A program made the position numbers and the translations under genes. From Mycolicibacterium doricum (lineage in GTDB: Bacteria; Actinomycetota; Actinomycetes; Mycobacteriales; Mycobacteriaceae), in the NCBI RefSeq assembly GCF_010728155.1, contig NZ_AP022605.1, forward strand, positions 1,922,001-1,986,000: DNA of 64,000 nucleotides. Reading direction: 5' to 3'. Below are positions 8,883 to 20,000 of this stretch, piece by piece. Positions within the stretch are counted from its first letter, which is position 1. Every line of letters begins with the position of its first letter. Below the pieces are notes generated by a model. That model was not told the origin of the DNA. It ran no database searches and saw nothing but the letters and a program-made list of their open reading frames with translations.

Positions 8883-10723
8883 CAGTCGTTCTCCATGCCT
8901 GCTTCGTTGGGAAACTCATCGGGCTCGAACTGTGCGGAATCTTCCTCGGCGAATCCCAAGTCGATGTCTCGTTGCACTGCCTTACCGATCGCATTTTCGA
9001 CCAGCTCGCATAGCGATTCGCGCCGCGTACGGAAAAAGTTTTCGAAGTGGTCCTGGCGGAGGAACTCGGCCGGAATAAGGTGAGTGGCCACGAGGCCGTC
9101 GAGGTGCGGCGAGTCGATCTGCGCTCGGGTTTCGATCACCGGAAGGTACGACGACGGGGCGACACCGCCGATTGTGCGGTTGGTTCGCGCGCTGATCGTC
9201 GTCTTGTTGACGATGCTCTCCCGGTGCTCGGCATCGATGCCATTGGTGTCGCACCACTTCTGGGGGAAGATGTGATGGATGTCGACGGCGAGGTCGACGT
9301 ACTGAACCTTGTCGAGCGCTTTGTCTTCCATCCAGTCCCGCGCACCTCCGGCGAGGATGAGCGCGGCGATACCCTTGTAGGCGGCGGCGTTTCGTGTTCG
9401 CAGCGAGTGCAGACGGGATTCGGTGAAGCTGGCGTCCTGTACGGTCCTCGGCACCGGCGCGGAGCCGTCGGTGGCCCAGGGCGGAACCATCTCGATGTCA
9501 CGGGCGAACCGTGATTCGATTGCCGAGCCGTAGAGCTCGCCGAGCACGCCACACCAGTACCAGCGGACGAGACGTTCACTCACACTGATCAGATCCGCCT
9601 GCTTGCCCAGCACCACCTTGATGGCGGCCAGCGGAACCAGCTGTTTGGGGTAGGGCACGTCTCGTCGTGCGAAAATGTGGCGGTCGGCCAGGAATGTTGA
9701 CGCCCAGATGAACGCCTCGCGCAGAGGTTCGCGCCACTGCAGATAGTCGCTCAGGGTCAGCTTCAGCACGTCCTCGCGCTTGGCCGAGATGGCCGGCGGC
9801 CGGTCGGAGGTGTCGGCGAGGTGGCGTTGGCGGGTGGTGAGCATGGTGACCGCTTGGAGGAAATCGGTGTTCTCGACGGCCGCCAGCACCGGGTAGGACG
9901 ACCACTTGAGTTGGGTCTCCCGCCAGTCGTCGTTGAGCCGGAAGTCTTCGCCGGTCTTGGCGTAGTAGTCGGCGTCGCCGGCGAAGACTGCGGTGAGCAG
10001 TTCGAACACGTTGAGAGGCAGGCCACCAATGTTCACCTTCTCGAAGACGGTGGCCACGGCCGCCTTGTCGGTGTCCTCGTCCAAGACGATCGCGGGAATG
10101 TCGTAGGTGGCTGACTGCTTGATGAACTTGTCATGAAAGTGCTTGCCTAGCGCCGGGTTCTGCAGTTCCAGAATCCAGCTCATGTAGTCGCCATAGAGCA
10201 GGTTCAGCGGGAAGTAGCCATGCTCGTGTTGCTTGTCCTGGTCGCTGAGGTCGAGCTCCACGTCTTTGCCGAAGTTCGACCGAACGACGCCGTCGGCGGG
10301 TACCGAAATCACTGCCTCGTCAACACGGTTCGGGTCGCTGAGACCGGTTTCCATGTGGACGAAGTAGCGTCGGTCGAGCAATCGTCCGCGGCTGTCTTTC
10401 GTTGCGACCACGCCATTCCCGCTGAGGGCTTGCGTCAGAGATGTCAGACGCTGTTGCCCGTCCAACAGCAGGTACTTCGCGTCGGTGCCTGGGGTGAGGT
10501 GGACACCCTCGATGGCGCGGGGCTTGAATCGCACCTGTGAGTTGCCGGTCTTAAGCAGCATGACCGCACCCATGGGGTGTCCGCGCAGCACCGTCACCAA
10601 GAGCTGACGGATGCGTTCATCTTCCCATTTGTAACCGCGTTGGAAGTCCGGTAACTGGATCTCCCCGGAACGAGTCCACTTCAAATATTCACCCAACTCG
10701 TGCATCGGTGTCAGGAATCCCAT
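8882..10723 (-). CDS. GmrSD-like DUF262/DUF1524 nuclease
   Basis: ATG 10723 follows the methylase stop (TGA 10727-10725) by one base, giving 613 residues; an upstream in-frame extension to 10795 lies within the methylase gene and is unlikely to be used. The N-terminal DUF262 (GmrS/ParB-like NTPase) domain has LPDFQRGYKWEDERIRQLL and LLLDGQQRLTSL. The C-terminal DUF1524/HNH part has DIHHIFPQKW followed by conserved Asn residues (SIVNKTTISARTNRTIGG). This is the fused GmrSD architecture; such enzymes cleave modified (for example glucosylated hydroxymethyl-cytosine) phage DNA in an NTP-dependent way. In this operon it would be the DNA nuclease next to a DUF1156 methylase. Confidence 0.88.
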   Translation of the reverse strand: MGFLTPMHELGEYLKWTRSGEIQLPDFQRGYKWEDERIRQLLVTVLRGHPMGAVMLLKTGNSQVRFKPRAIEGVHLTPGTDAKYLLLDGQQRLTSLTQALSGNGVVATKDSRGRLLDRRYFVHMETGLSDPNRVDEAVISVPADGVVRSNFGKDVELDLSDQDKQHEHGYFPLNLLYGDYMSWILELQNPALGKHFHDKFIKQSATYDIPAIVLDEDTDKAAVATVFEKVNIGGLPLNVFELLTAVFAGDADYYAKTGEDFRLNDDWRETQLKWSSYPVLAAVENTDFLQAVTMLTTRQRHLADTSDRPPAISAKREDVLKLTLSDYLQWREPLREAFIWASTFLADRHIFARRDVPYPKQLVPLAAIKVVLGKQADLISVSERLVRWYWCGVLGELYGSAIESRFARDIEMVPPWATDGSAPVPRTVQDASFTESRLHSLRTRNAAAYKGIAALILAGGARDWMEDKALDKVQYVDLAVDIHHIFPQKWCDTNGIDAEHRESIVNKTTISARTNRTIGGVAPSSYLPVIETRAQIDSPHLDGLVATHLIPAEFLRQDHFENFFRTRRESLCELVENAIGKAVQRDIDLGFAEEDSAQFEPDEFPNEAGMEND

Positions 10724-10724
10724 G

Positions 10725-13551
10725 TCAGTCGTCCTCTTCATCGAAGTCGAATGCACTCTGCGAACTGGCTGCAGATGTGTCTGTTCGTGCGGCATCGGAG
10801 ATCTCGGGCCAACTGGTGACCAGAGTATTGAAGCTCAGTGCGTCTTTCGTCCAGCCGTTGCTCTCCGCGATGCGGAACAAGAGGTGCGCTAACTCTTTGA
10901 TGAGGTCAGCGTCGACAGGACGACTCAGTGCGGTGCGTAAGAAATCACCGGCTGCGCTGATACCTCCGCCTTCGAGGGTCTTGATCAGATGGTGCAGTGC
11001 CTCCCAATTGCTGGTGTGGAGATCCCCGAGAATGTCGTAGTCCGTGCTCAGATCTGACGGCTTGATGAGTTGGACTTTGCCGGCCCGACTGGTCAGAATT
11101 CCGCCGCGGTCCATTGCATTGACGGTGGTGTTTCGGGCGTTGGCGAGGTTGTTTGCATCCCCGAAAGTGCCAGTCCCGTAGCCATGTTGGCGATACCACG
11201 CGATTCCGAACCTGCTGGAATTGTCGAAGTCACCTTCCTGCTCATTGAGTACCTGGTCCAGGATTTCGTTGATCCGTGCCAATGCAGAGCGAACTGACAT
11301 TTTCGAACCATCGGGCTCAAGCACCGCTGAATAGCGAGAGAAAACCGCCATACCTGGGCCGATCGCGGCTTGTGGGAGGTCGACTGGGGCTATCGCGCCT
11401 TGTTGAAGTTCCTTGAGTGCTGATGGCAACTCATGTTGGAGAGCGGCGACGAGATGGCGGCGGTCGGTGCTCCCGGCATCTTCTGGGCGGGGCCGGAGGG
11501 CGAGAACGATGGAAGAGGCAAGGGCGTTGGTATTCTTGGCGAGGAGTCTTCCGCTACCCTCGGTCCGGAGTGGCCATGTTGCGGTCACCGCCCAGCCTGA
11601 GCCGATCATGCCTTCGAGCAGTGTCTCCCAGCCGGTCGAAACCTCTCCGACATCTGTGCTTTCCGATTGCTTGAAGGCGTAATAAACGGTTATCGGGTAG
11701 TCGGACATCGCGGTCCCTCGTGTGTGACGGAACACCTCGCGGAATCCGTCCTCGAAAAACTGATGCGCGCCGGCCTTGCCTCCGTGCCTGTGCGGATTGG
11801 CAACGAGTTCTTCGTTTTTCGGCACCAGCACGGTGCTAAACAGGTTTGAGTGGATCGGCCGTAATGAGCGGCGTAGCCACACATAGAAATAGTCCGACAG
11901 ATCGGAGTAACCGATGTTGTCGTAGTAGGGCGGGTCGGTACTGATTACATAGTTAGCCATGTTGCGTGTCGCTGCGTCTGCCTGGCGGGCTTCGCCGCAG
12001 CCCGTAGGTACGTACTCGATGGCTTTGCACTCCTTGTCAAGGAACGTAGACCACCCGCCCCCCCGAATCTGAGAGCACGTTCGCTTCGGCGAAATCCCAG
12101 GTCATAGGTAATGCCTGGCGTGCAAAGGTTTCCCGAAGTGCACCGCGATCGCTCATCCAGGTAGTCATCGATGACGAAAGATTCGTCATCTTGCTCTGTA
12201 CGAACCCCAGATACGTCGCAACCGCGTCCGCGTAGGCGTCAGCGTCGGTGCCACCGGCTTCGAGGCAGTCGCCTTCGGGCATGCCAGCGGCGAGGGCATC
12301 GGCCCGCACACGCTCACGAGCGTCGCCGACCAGATCGCTAAAGGTGGTGAGCGCGTTGAGCTGCCGCGGGGTGAAGAGATCGGCCCACTCAAAGAATCCG
12401 TAGATTCGAGGTGTCTGCGGGTTGGCGGGGCTCAGGCCGTGCGGTGGCAACGAGCCCACCGGCGCGGAGTCAGGGCGCTCGATACTCGCCGCATGTGAGT
12501 GCAGATCAGTCGGCGCTAGGTACACCCGTTGGCGTTGCCCCTCTGCAACGACTGCCATCAGGACGTTGCGTAGGCGCCCGCCCCGACCTTCGGCGCGAAC
12601 GTACGATAGCGGGACAGATGACCCGCACGCTACGCAGGTAGCCGCTGTCCTCGCGACCGTACCGTCGTTGTTTGCCGCAGGGCCCAGAGACGGGTTGTTG
12701 CCGATCTCGAACCGCACACGACGCCCGCCCGGCGCCTCACTGTCCGTCACGATCGCTGGAACGACGTACGCCTCTTTTCCCTTCTTCTTGCTGAGCCACC
12801 ACGACCGAACGAGCGGCATGTCAATTCCGCATGCTGGGTTGGGGCAGGTTACAGTTCGCGCCCAGATCCAGGCGATAACCCCGGCTGTCGATCCGTCTTC
12901 AAGCGTGGCCTTGGGGTACAGGTGGCCGATACGCTTCTCACACTCGTTCCGCATCCAGCTGCCGTACGCCCGCACGTCCGCGGCCAGACCTGCGGCGCCC
13001 TTCCAAGAGCGAATCTCCGACTCGGCGAGCCCCGGGAACACTGGCGCCTGATCACGGAACTTTGGTGGAATCTCGATCAGTGCTCTATTGATCAGTACTG
13101 CAACGGGATTGAGGTCCGATGCGTGCGCTTCCAGTCCGAGTCGTTGCGCTTCGAGTGGAATGGTGCCGCCGCCGGCGAACGGGTCGAGGATGGGTGGGGG
13201 ATTACCGTCAGTGGACTTGAGAATCTCCGCGTACGCTTCGGCGAGCAAACTCTCGTCGCGAATGTTCTCCCAGACGACCAGGCGCCGGATCAGTTTGTGT
13301 AGCCGCTCCCGCTCTTTGCGCTGCAACTCCTCGGTGGGGAACTCCCTAGGATTCGAGGACGGATCGTCGACGAGCTGGGCGAACAAGACCGCGCGGGCCG
13401 CGGCGAGCGGGCGGCGCGCCCACCACAGATGGAGGGTCGAGGGGTGGCCGTGCCGGATCGACTTTTCTCGGGCCGATTCTCGGTTGATCACTTCCAGTGG
13501 CAGCGCGACCTCGATCAGTTTGCGCTTTGGTACTTGAGTTTTGGAAGTCAT
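10725..13551 (-). pseudogene. DUF1156 adenine-specific DNA methylase split by a one-base shift
   Basis: Two adjacent reading frames make one protein of about 940 residues. The N part (13551-12037) has the DUF1156 start (VINRESAREKS, HLWWARRPLAAARAVLFA), the SAM motif DPFAGGGTIPLEA near residue 122 and a zinc knuckle (CPNPAC). It ends prematurely just after a run of seven G on the coding strand (plus-strand C7 at 12058-12064). Removing one G continues the frame through GWSTFLDKECKAIEYV and GEARQADAATR into the catalytic STDPPYYDNIGYSDLSD motif of the C part, which ends at 10725. As written, the catalytic DPPY lies outside the first product. This may be phase variation, a true mutation or a sequencing error. 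Family: COG1743-like methylases of predicted antiphage loci. Confidence 0.85.
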
Positions 13552-16500
13552 CAGAAAGGCTCAGTTCCCTTGTTCCACATTCTGTTCCAATCGCCGCGGA
13601 CGCCGGTGGCGTCGAAGTCGCCGAGGTCGGTCGAGGCGAACGGATTGTCTAGATAACGGACTTCGTCATGACGTGGGCCTCGCGGATGAACCTTCACCAA
13701 CGCCAGCCGGTAGCGAGGTGCCGCGTTCTTGCCGACCATCACTTCGTTGTGCGTAACAAAGAAGTCGGTGGCACCATCCAATCGGGCCTTGACCTCGATG
13801 CGGTAGGTATCACCGCCAGGATCCGAGGACAGAATGTCGAATCCTTTGTTATTGAAGGACTGTTCGACTGGCGTACGGCCAAGCGTTCGTTCCGTCGCCA
13901 TCACTAGGTCGACACCTCGGCGCTCGACCTCTTTGGTCTCTTTGGCGTGCATAGGTGCCGACGCAGGCAACTCGCCGTCCACCATGGAAACCGGGAGTAC
14001 AAGTGCGGCGGTCATGATGCGCGGTGGCTTGGTCGACATCAGCGCCTGCTTGTCGAGCAGCTCAAGGCGTTTGCGTAGACGAGCGTCAAGCTCGACTGCT
14101 TTCCGGTTGAGGCTTTCGGCTGACTCTTTCGGCTTCTCGCCCGCGCGTTCCTTCTCGGCTGCGACGGCAGCGTCCAGAAGGAGCCGGTCACGTTCTCCTT
14201 CAAGCCGTTTCACGACGAGTTCGCGCGCCTTGGCGAGTTCGGCTGCTCGGCGGGGTTGCACCTCGGCGAGGTACTCGGGCAGTTGGGTGGTGATGATCCA
14301 GCTGGTTGCGCGATCTTCAGCTTCGGTAAGCCAAGGAGACCGTCGTGCCGCGGCAACGGCTGGGGTATCGGGTGCGGCGACGCAATCCAGGTATGGTGCC
14401 GGGCCGGCGGGCGTCACGGTGCCGAGGCTGTCGACATAGGCGTAGCCGAATCGTCGGGACACTGCGGCACCGGTGGCGTCGGCGACCTCTTCGACGACAC
14501 CGACCAGCAGATGGGGCTCCTCCAGCGTCGCCGACACGAGCACCGTGCCGCTGTTGAGAGTGCCGCCGAAATGCCGGATAGCTTCGTCCATCACCGCGTC
14601 ATGTAGCGGGTGTCCTGGCGCGAGCAGGTCGGCGCGCGCCAGTTCCTCGGAGTGCACGTGTTCCAGATCGAAGGCGACTCGGTCGTACTTGGTCGCGATC
14701 GGCTGGTACTTGCTGGCTCTGATTTGCGCTGGGACGTTGGCGATCTCGTAGCGGCCACGTTCGCGTTTGGCGATGCGGCCACCGAGCCGGGTGAACGCGG
14801 CCTTGAATGCGAGTTCGATGTAGTGCGGTTGTAGACGGCGGGCACGTGCTTCGTCCATGGCGGCGCGAAGCTTGGCGAGATCCGCGTCGGCGAGGTGATC
14901 CGACGCCAGCGCGCGTTCGTCGAGCAACTCTTTCAGCCCATCGGACACCTTGTGGTCGATGACCTCGTGCATCTTGGCCCTCACGTCGTCGCGCTCACCG
15001 TAGCGGATCGCATCTAGTAGCAGGTCACGTAAAGGTGTATCGGCAAAAGCCTCGCCGAGAACATCGAAGACCTTGCCGCCGTACGCCTTCCGCTGTTCTT
15101 CGATCTTTTCCAGCAGGCGTTCGAAGACTGCGCCTTCGCGGGTGTTGCTGGCGACGAGATTCCATAGCCGGCAGACTTCTTCTTGGCCGATGCGGTGGAT
15201 TCGGCCGAAGCGCTGTTCGATGCGATTGGGGTTCCACGGTAGGTCGTAGTTGACCATCAGGTGGGCGGCTTGAAGGTTGAGGCCTTCGCCGGCGGCGTCG
15301 GTGGCTAGCAGGATCTGGCAGTCGCGGTTCTTGGTGAACTCTTCGGTGATCATGCGCCGTTCCTTGCGGCGCACCCCGCCGTGGATGGCTTGGACGGCGT
15401 TGGGCTTGCCGATCAACGTCCGGATGCGGCCGGCGAGGTAGTCGAGAGTGTCGCGGTGTTCGGTGAAGATGATGAGTTTGCGCGGCCACCCGTTGGCGTC
15501 GACGGTCAGCGCTTCGTCTTGCAGGATTCTGCTGAGCTCGGTCCACTTGCGGTCGGTGCCGGAGTCGCGGACTTGCTTGGCAACCGTCGTCAGGTCTGCG
15601 AGTTCGAGGATTTCGGCGTCGAGTTCCTCGACGGTTTGAGCAGCGGTGGCAGCGTCGAGCAGTTCCTCTTCGAGTTCCTCGATCTGTTCGGAGTTGTAGT
15701 CGTCGGCGTCCAGGCCCTCGAAGTCGATGGTGGGTTCTCTATCGGTGTAGGTGCCGTTGAGGATTTCCAGCTTTTTGCGCTCCAGGCGCTCGGTGCGCCG
15801 AACGAGGCTCCTAAAGATGGCTTCGGGGCTAGATGCCAGGCGACGCTGCAGCACGGTCAATGCGAACCCGACGGTGTTCTTTCGTTTGCCGCCCACCCGG
15901 TCGGCCCGGTTCATGCCTTCGCGCACGTAGTCGGTGACCTCTGCATACAGCGAGTACTCCAGCGCGGTGAGCTCGTAGGGCACGGTTTCGGCGCGGCGTT
16001 CGGGAAACAGCTTTTTGCCCTCGAACGTCAGAAGGTCTTCCTTGACCATCCGACGCATGATGCCGTCGGTGTTGGCGGTCTTGGTGTTCTTACCCTCGAA
16101 GCGGTCGCGGTCGAGCAACGTGAGGAAGAGCTGGAAGTCTTCTTCTTTGCCGGAGTGCGGCGTCGCGGTCATCAGCAGCAGGTGCCGGGTGATGCGCCCG
16201 AGCATTTCACCGAGCAGGAACCGTTTCGTCTTCTCCAGCTTGCCGCCGAAGTAGTGGGCGCCCATGCGGTGGGCCTCGTCGACGATGATCAGATCCCACT
16301 CGGTTTCTTTGAGTTGGGCCTGTAGCTCCTCGTTGCGCGAAAGCTGATCCATTCGCGCTATCAATAGCGGGTTCGTCTCGAAGACGTTTAGGTTGACGTT
16401 GGCGTCGATGAGCTGGTTGGTCAGCAGGTCGAACCGCAGCCCGAACTTGAAGAACAGCTCGTCCTGCCACTGCTCGACCAAGCCGCCCGGGGCGACGATG

Positions 16501-16961
16501 AGGCATTGACGCACGTCGTCGCGCAGCAGCAGCTCTTTGATGTAGAGGCCGGCCATGATGGTCTTGCCGGCGCCGGGGTCATCGGCGAGCAGGAAGCGCA
16601 GCGGAGTGCGGGGGAGAAGCTCGCCGTAGACCGCACGGATCTGATGGGGGAGCGGCCGGACATCGCTGGTCGCCACGGCCAGCATGGGGTCAAACAGGCC
16701 CGCCAGCGTGATCCGCTGCGCCTCCGCAACCATCTTGAAGTCGGTGGCGTTGGCATCGAACGCGCGGCTGCCGGTCTGGGCGACGGTGAGGATGTCCTGG
16801 TCCTTGCGAAACACGACCTGCTGACCGAGTGCGCCGTCGTTGGTCTTGTAAGTCAGCTCCAGCGCGTCGGTGCCGTGCCATTGGGCAAAGATCACCGTGA
16901 TTACCTGGGACGGGATCAGCCCGTCGATGCGCAAGCCAGGCTTCAGCTCTTCCAGCAGCAC
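13551..16961 (-). CDS. SNF2/DEAD-type helicase with C-terminal DUF3883
   Basis: 1136 residues from GTG 16961, which has GGAGGA six to seven bases upstream. Helicase motifs: DDPGAGKT (I, residue ~127), VDEAHR (II), MTATPHSG (III), TDAAGEGLNLQAAHLMVNYD and PNRIEQRFGRIHRIGQ (V/VI). The linker after motif III is long and acidic. The C-terminus (RRGVDLVMATERTLGR ... YRIEVKARLDGATDFFVT) is a DUF3883 domain, a nuclease-fold module common in defence helicases such as those of DISARM-like loci. It is the first gene of the minus-strand operon; its stop overlaps the methylase ATG. It probably translocates on or unwinds DNA during restriction. Confidence 0.88.
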   Translation of the reverse strand: MLLEELKPGLRIDGLIPSQVITVIFAQWHGTDALELTYKTNDGALGQQVVFRKDQDILTVAQTGSRAFDANATDFKMVAEAQRITLAGLFDPMLAVATSDVRPLPHQIRAVYGELLPRTPLRFLLADDPGAGKTIMAGLYIKELLLRDDVRQCLIVAPGGLVEQWQDELFFKFGLRFDLLTNQLIDANVNLNVFETNPLLIARMDQLSRNEELQAQLKETEWDLIIVDEAHRMGAHYFGGKLEKTKRFLLGEMLGRITRHLLLMTATPHSGKEEDFQLFLTLLDRDRFEGKNTKTANTDGIMRRMVKEDLLTFEGKKLFPERRAETVPYELTALEYSLYAEVTDYVREGMNRADRVGGKRKNTVGFALTVLQRRLASSPEAIFRSLVRRTERLERKKLEILNGTYTDREPTIDFEGLDADDYNSEQIEELEEELLDAATAAQTVEELDAEILELADLTTVAKQVRDSGTDRKWTELSRILQDEALTVDANGWPRKLIIFTEHRDTLDYLAGRIRTLIGKPNAVQAIHGGVRRKERRMITEEFTKNRDCQILLATDAAGEGLNLQAAHLMVNYDLPWNPNRIEQRFGRIHRIGQEEVCRLWNLVASNTREGAVFERLLEKIEEQRKAYGGKVFDVLGEAFADTPLRDLLLDAIRYGERDDVRAKMHEVIDHKVSDGLKELLDERALASDHLADADLAKLRAAMDEARARRLQPHYIELAFKAAFTRLGGRIAKRERGRYEIANVPAQIRASKYQPIATKYDRVAFDLEHVHSEELARADLLAPGHPLHDAVMDEAIRHFGGTLNSGTVLVSATLEEPHLLVGVVEEVADATGAAVSRRFGYAYVDSLGTVTPAGPAPYLDCVAAPDTPAVAAARRSPWLTEAEDRATSWIITTQLPEYLAEVQPRRAAELAKARELVVKRLEGERDRLLLDAAVAAEKERAGEKPKESAESLNRKAVELDARLRKRLELLDKQALMSTKPPRIMTAALVLPVSMVDGELPASAPMHAKETKEVERRGVDLVMATERTLGRTPVEQSFNNKGFDILSSDPGGDTYRIEVKARLDGATDFFVTHNEVMVGKNAAPRYRLALVKVHPRGPRHDEVRYLDNPFASTDLGDFDATGVRGDWNRMWNKGTEPF

Positions 16962-17087
16962 TGTTTGTCCTCCCCGTCGATAGCCGGCCCACGCTAGTCG
17001 ACCCCTCCGACAGTATCGGGGGTAGTCCGCGAATCGTCGCTAGGTCCGCTAATCTCCCGCAAGGGAGCGAGTCGATCAACGGGGACC
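16962..17087. promoter_or_regulatory. Divergent intergenic region driving both arms of the DUF499 cluster
   Basis: 126 bases between the helicase start (minus) and the SNF2 start (plus). It must hold the promoters for both transcripts. An imperfect inverted repeat with ACCCC and GGGGT arms lies at about 17007-17032, a possible operator. No consensus -10 can be chosen with confidence. Confidence 0.45.
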
Positions 17088-20000
17088 ATGGGCAGCGACG
17101 AACAGCCGTCAACATCGGCAATTGGTGACGAAATACGAGGCTGGGTCGACGCCGCCACAGCAGTGACCGCGGCCCGCCACGAGATTGCTAAAGCGGCCGT
17201 CGCACAGTCCGCAGCACTGCGAGCGCGCACTGTGAAGGCCCGACGAAACAACCGCTACCTCTGGCACGTCATCCCGTTGCGCTCCACCGACCAAGCCGTC
17301 TTTCAAGCCGCGGCGCGTTCGGCCTGCCTCCCGCCGATACACCCCGACGTTCAACGAGAACTCGACCGGCTCACCACCGAGGTCGCAGCGGCGACGGAGG
17401 ACTTGAGAAAAGTCACGGGGTTCGGCCGCCTGCTGATGTTCGGGGGCACACGGGACAAAGCCAACCAGGCAGCACAGTTCCTCACCGACTACCGGCGGTG
17501 GTTTCTCACCAGCGGTATCGGCCAGGCTATCGACCAGGCCAGGCCGGTGGACGATCAACGGATCCGCGCGCTGACCGTGCGCGACGCGCTGGCCGACTGG
17601 GTGGGGTTCAAACAGCAGCTACCCGACCACGGCCAAACCGCCGCGCTTGACGACTCGACGACCTTCGCGATTCTCCCGAACGCCACAGCTGTCATCCGGC
17701 GCGCAGCCGCCGAAGAGTCCAAGCTGCGCAAATCTGCAGACGACGCCGGCAACAAGGTCCGAAGCAAAGAGACCGACCGGATGCTGGCCGACATGTCCGT
17801 CGAACGGCTCCGGGAAGCCACCCGCGACAAGATCCGCGTCGGGGCTCTGACGGACAACGGCATCACCAACGTGCTCGCCGTCCTGAACAACGAGGGCATA
17901 CTCGAGTACTTCGACGGCATCGGGGAAACCTCCGCGACCCGCATCCGAGCTGCCGCTCGGACACTGAGACAGAACACCTTCGATGAGATGCCGATGCGCA
18001 TCGACATTAAGAACCGAACCCCAGAACACACTGAATTCCTGCGCCGCCTCCGCGCCTGGGATGCGGCACGTCGTGCTTCCACGTCGTCGGCGGACATGGC
18101 GATCGTCGAGGAACTGGCACCCGTTGCGGCAGCCATCGATAATACGGTCACTCACGCCATCGTCATCCCGACCGCCTTGTCGACCGTCGAGGACTTCCGC
18201 GACGCCATTAAAATTGTGGCCCGGTCCGCGCGCGCGATCGCCGATGCGCAAGACGCGGCAACAAGCGGGGACCCGTGGGAGGACTTCCTCACCCGGCCTG
18301 CCGACTACTTTGCGCTCCTCGCCGAGCTGGGCTTCATCACTGAGGACGACGAGAAGACCCACGGCGACCTGCCCACCGAAATCATTGAAGCGGTCCGTGA
18401 TTTCGAGCTGAAAGGCGACTACCTCACCGCGTCGCTACGCGGATATCAAAGCTTCGCTGCACGCTTCGCTCTGGTCCAGCGGAAAGTCATTATCGGCGAC
18501 GAGATGGGCCTGGGTAAGACCGTCGAAGCCATCGCAGCATTGGCGCACCTTCGCGCGAAAGGCGAGCACAACTTCCTCGTCGTATGCCCCGCAGCAGTAG
18601 TGACTAACTGGGTCCGCGAAGTCACCGCCAAATCGAAACTGCCCGCGCACCGCCTACATGGGCCCGACCGGCAATGGGCGGCCAAGAACTGGGAGCGTAA
18701 CGGCGGCGTCGGCGTCACTACCTTCGAGACCCTGCGTTGGCTCAACGACGAGGTCTCCACACCGGCACTCAGCTGCGTGGTCGTCGATGAAGCGCACTAC
18801 ATCAAGAACCCCGACGCGCTTCGTACGCAGCGGACGTCGCAACTCATTGGCTCCTGTGAACGAGCGATTCTCCTGACCGGCACACCGCTGGAGAATCGGT
18901 TGGACGAGTTTCGCAATCTCGTCGGGTACCTGCGCCCAGACCTTGTGTTGGATGCAAACGAGTTCGCTCCGAAGAAGTTTCGTCGCCAGGTCGCACCGGC
19001 GTACCTGCGACGCAACCAAGAAGACGTCCTCACCGAGCTGCCGGAACTCGTCGAGGTCGACGAGTGGATGCCGATGTCGGGCGAGGACGTCGCCGCCTAC
19101 CGCGCTGCCGTAGAGCAGCGAAACTTCATGGCGATGCGGCAAGCCACGATGAAGCAGGGACTCAAGTCGACCAAAATGCAGCGCCTGGTCGAGATCGTTC
19201 TGGAGGCGGAAGCAAATGGGCGCCGTGTTGTCGTCTTCTCGCACTTCCTCGACGTCCTGCGCGACATCGCACGGCACATGCCCGGAAGGGTCTTCGGCCC
19301 ATTAACCGGGTCAGTCGCAGCCAGCCAGCGACAGGTACTGGTGGACGACTTCTCCGCTGCCAAGAAGGGTGCAGTGCTGGTCGCCCAGATCGTCGCCGGC
19401 GGCGTGGGTCTGAACATCCAAGCGGCATCTGTCGTCGTGATCTGCGAACCACAACTCAAACCCACCACCGAGTGGCAAGCCATCGCCCGTGCACACCGCA
19501 TGGGACAGCTGGAATCTGTGCAGGTTCATCGGCTGCTGTCCGAAGAAGGTGTGGATCAAAGGCTCCGAGAAATCCTCGCGACGAAGAAGGCGCTGTTCGA
19601 AAGCTTCGCGCGCGAGAGTGATATGGCCGCAAGCGCTCCGGAAGCCTACGACATTACGGAAGCGGAACTCGCCCGCGACATCATTGCCTCCGAGCGCGAA
19701 AGGCTCTTTGGCCAACCGGCACAGGCCGCGCCCGCCCGAACCCCAGCCGAGACGAAGATAGGCGACAGCACGGCCGTTTCCGAGCAACCCCGTCGCGAGC
19801 GTCCGCCAGCTTCGCAGAGGCCGTCGACACCGGTACCTGTCATTCATCCGCCGCCAACGCCCCGTAGCCTGGCGGCCGAGCCTGGGCCTTCGAACCAGGA
19901 GTCCGCCCGCACTAGGGAGGGTACGTTTGCTGACCGGCCGCGCCGCGTCGCTCCGCAACAAAAAGAGTCACCCGCGTCTTTGAGCGCTATGCCGCAGGCG

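Noticed and set aside
15381..16325. Plus-strand open frame inside the DUF3883 helicase
   Set aside because: Antisense to conserved helicase motifs on the minus strand; no ribosome site or recognisable domain.
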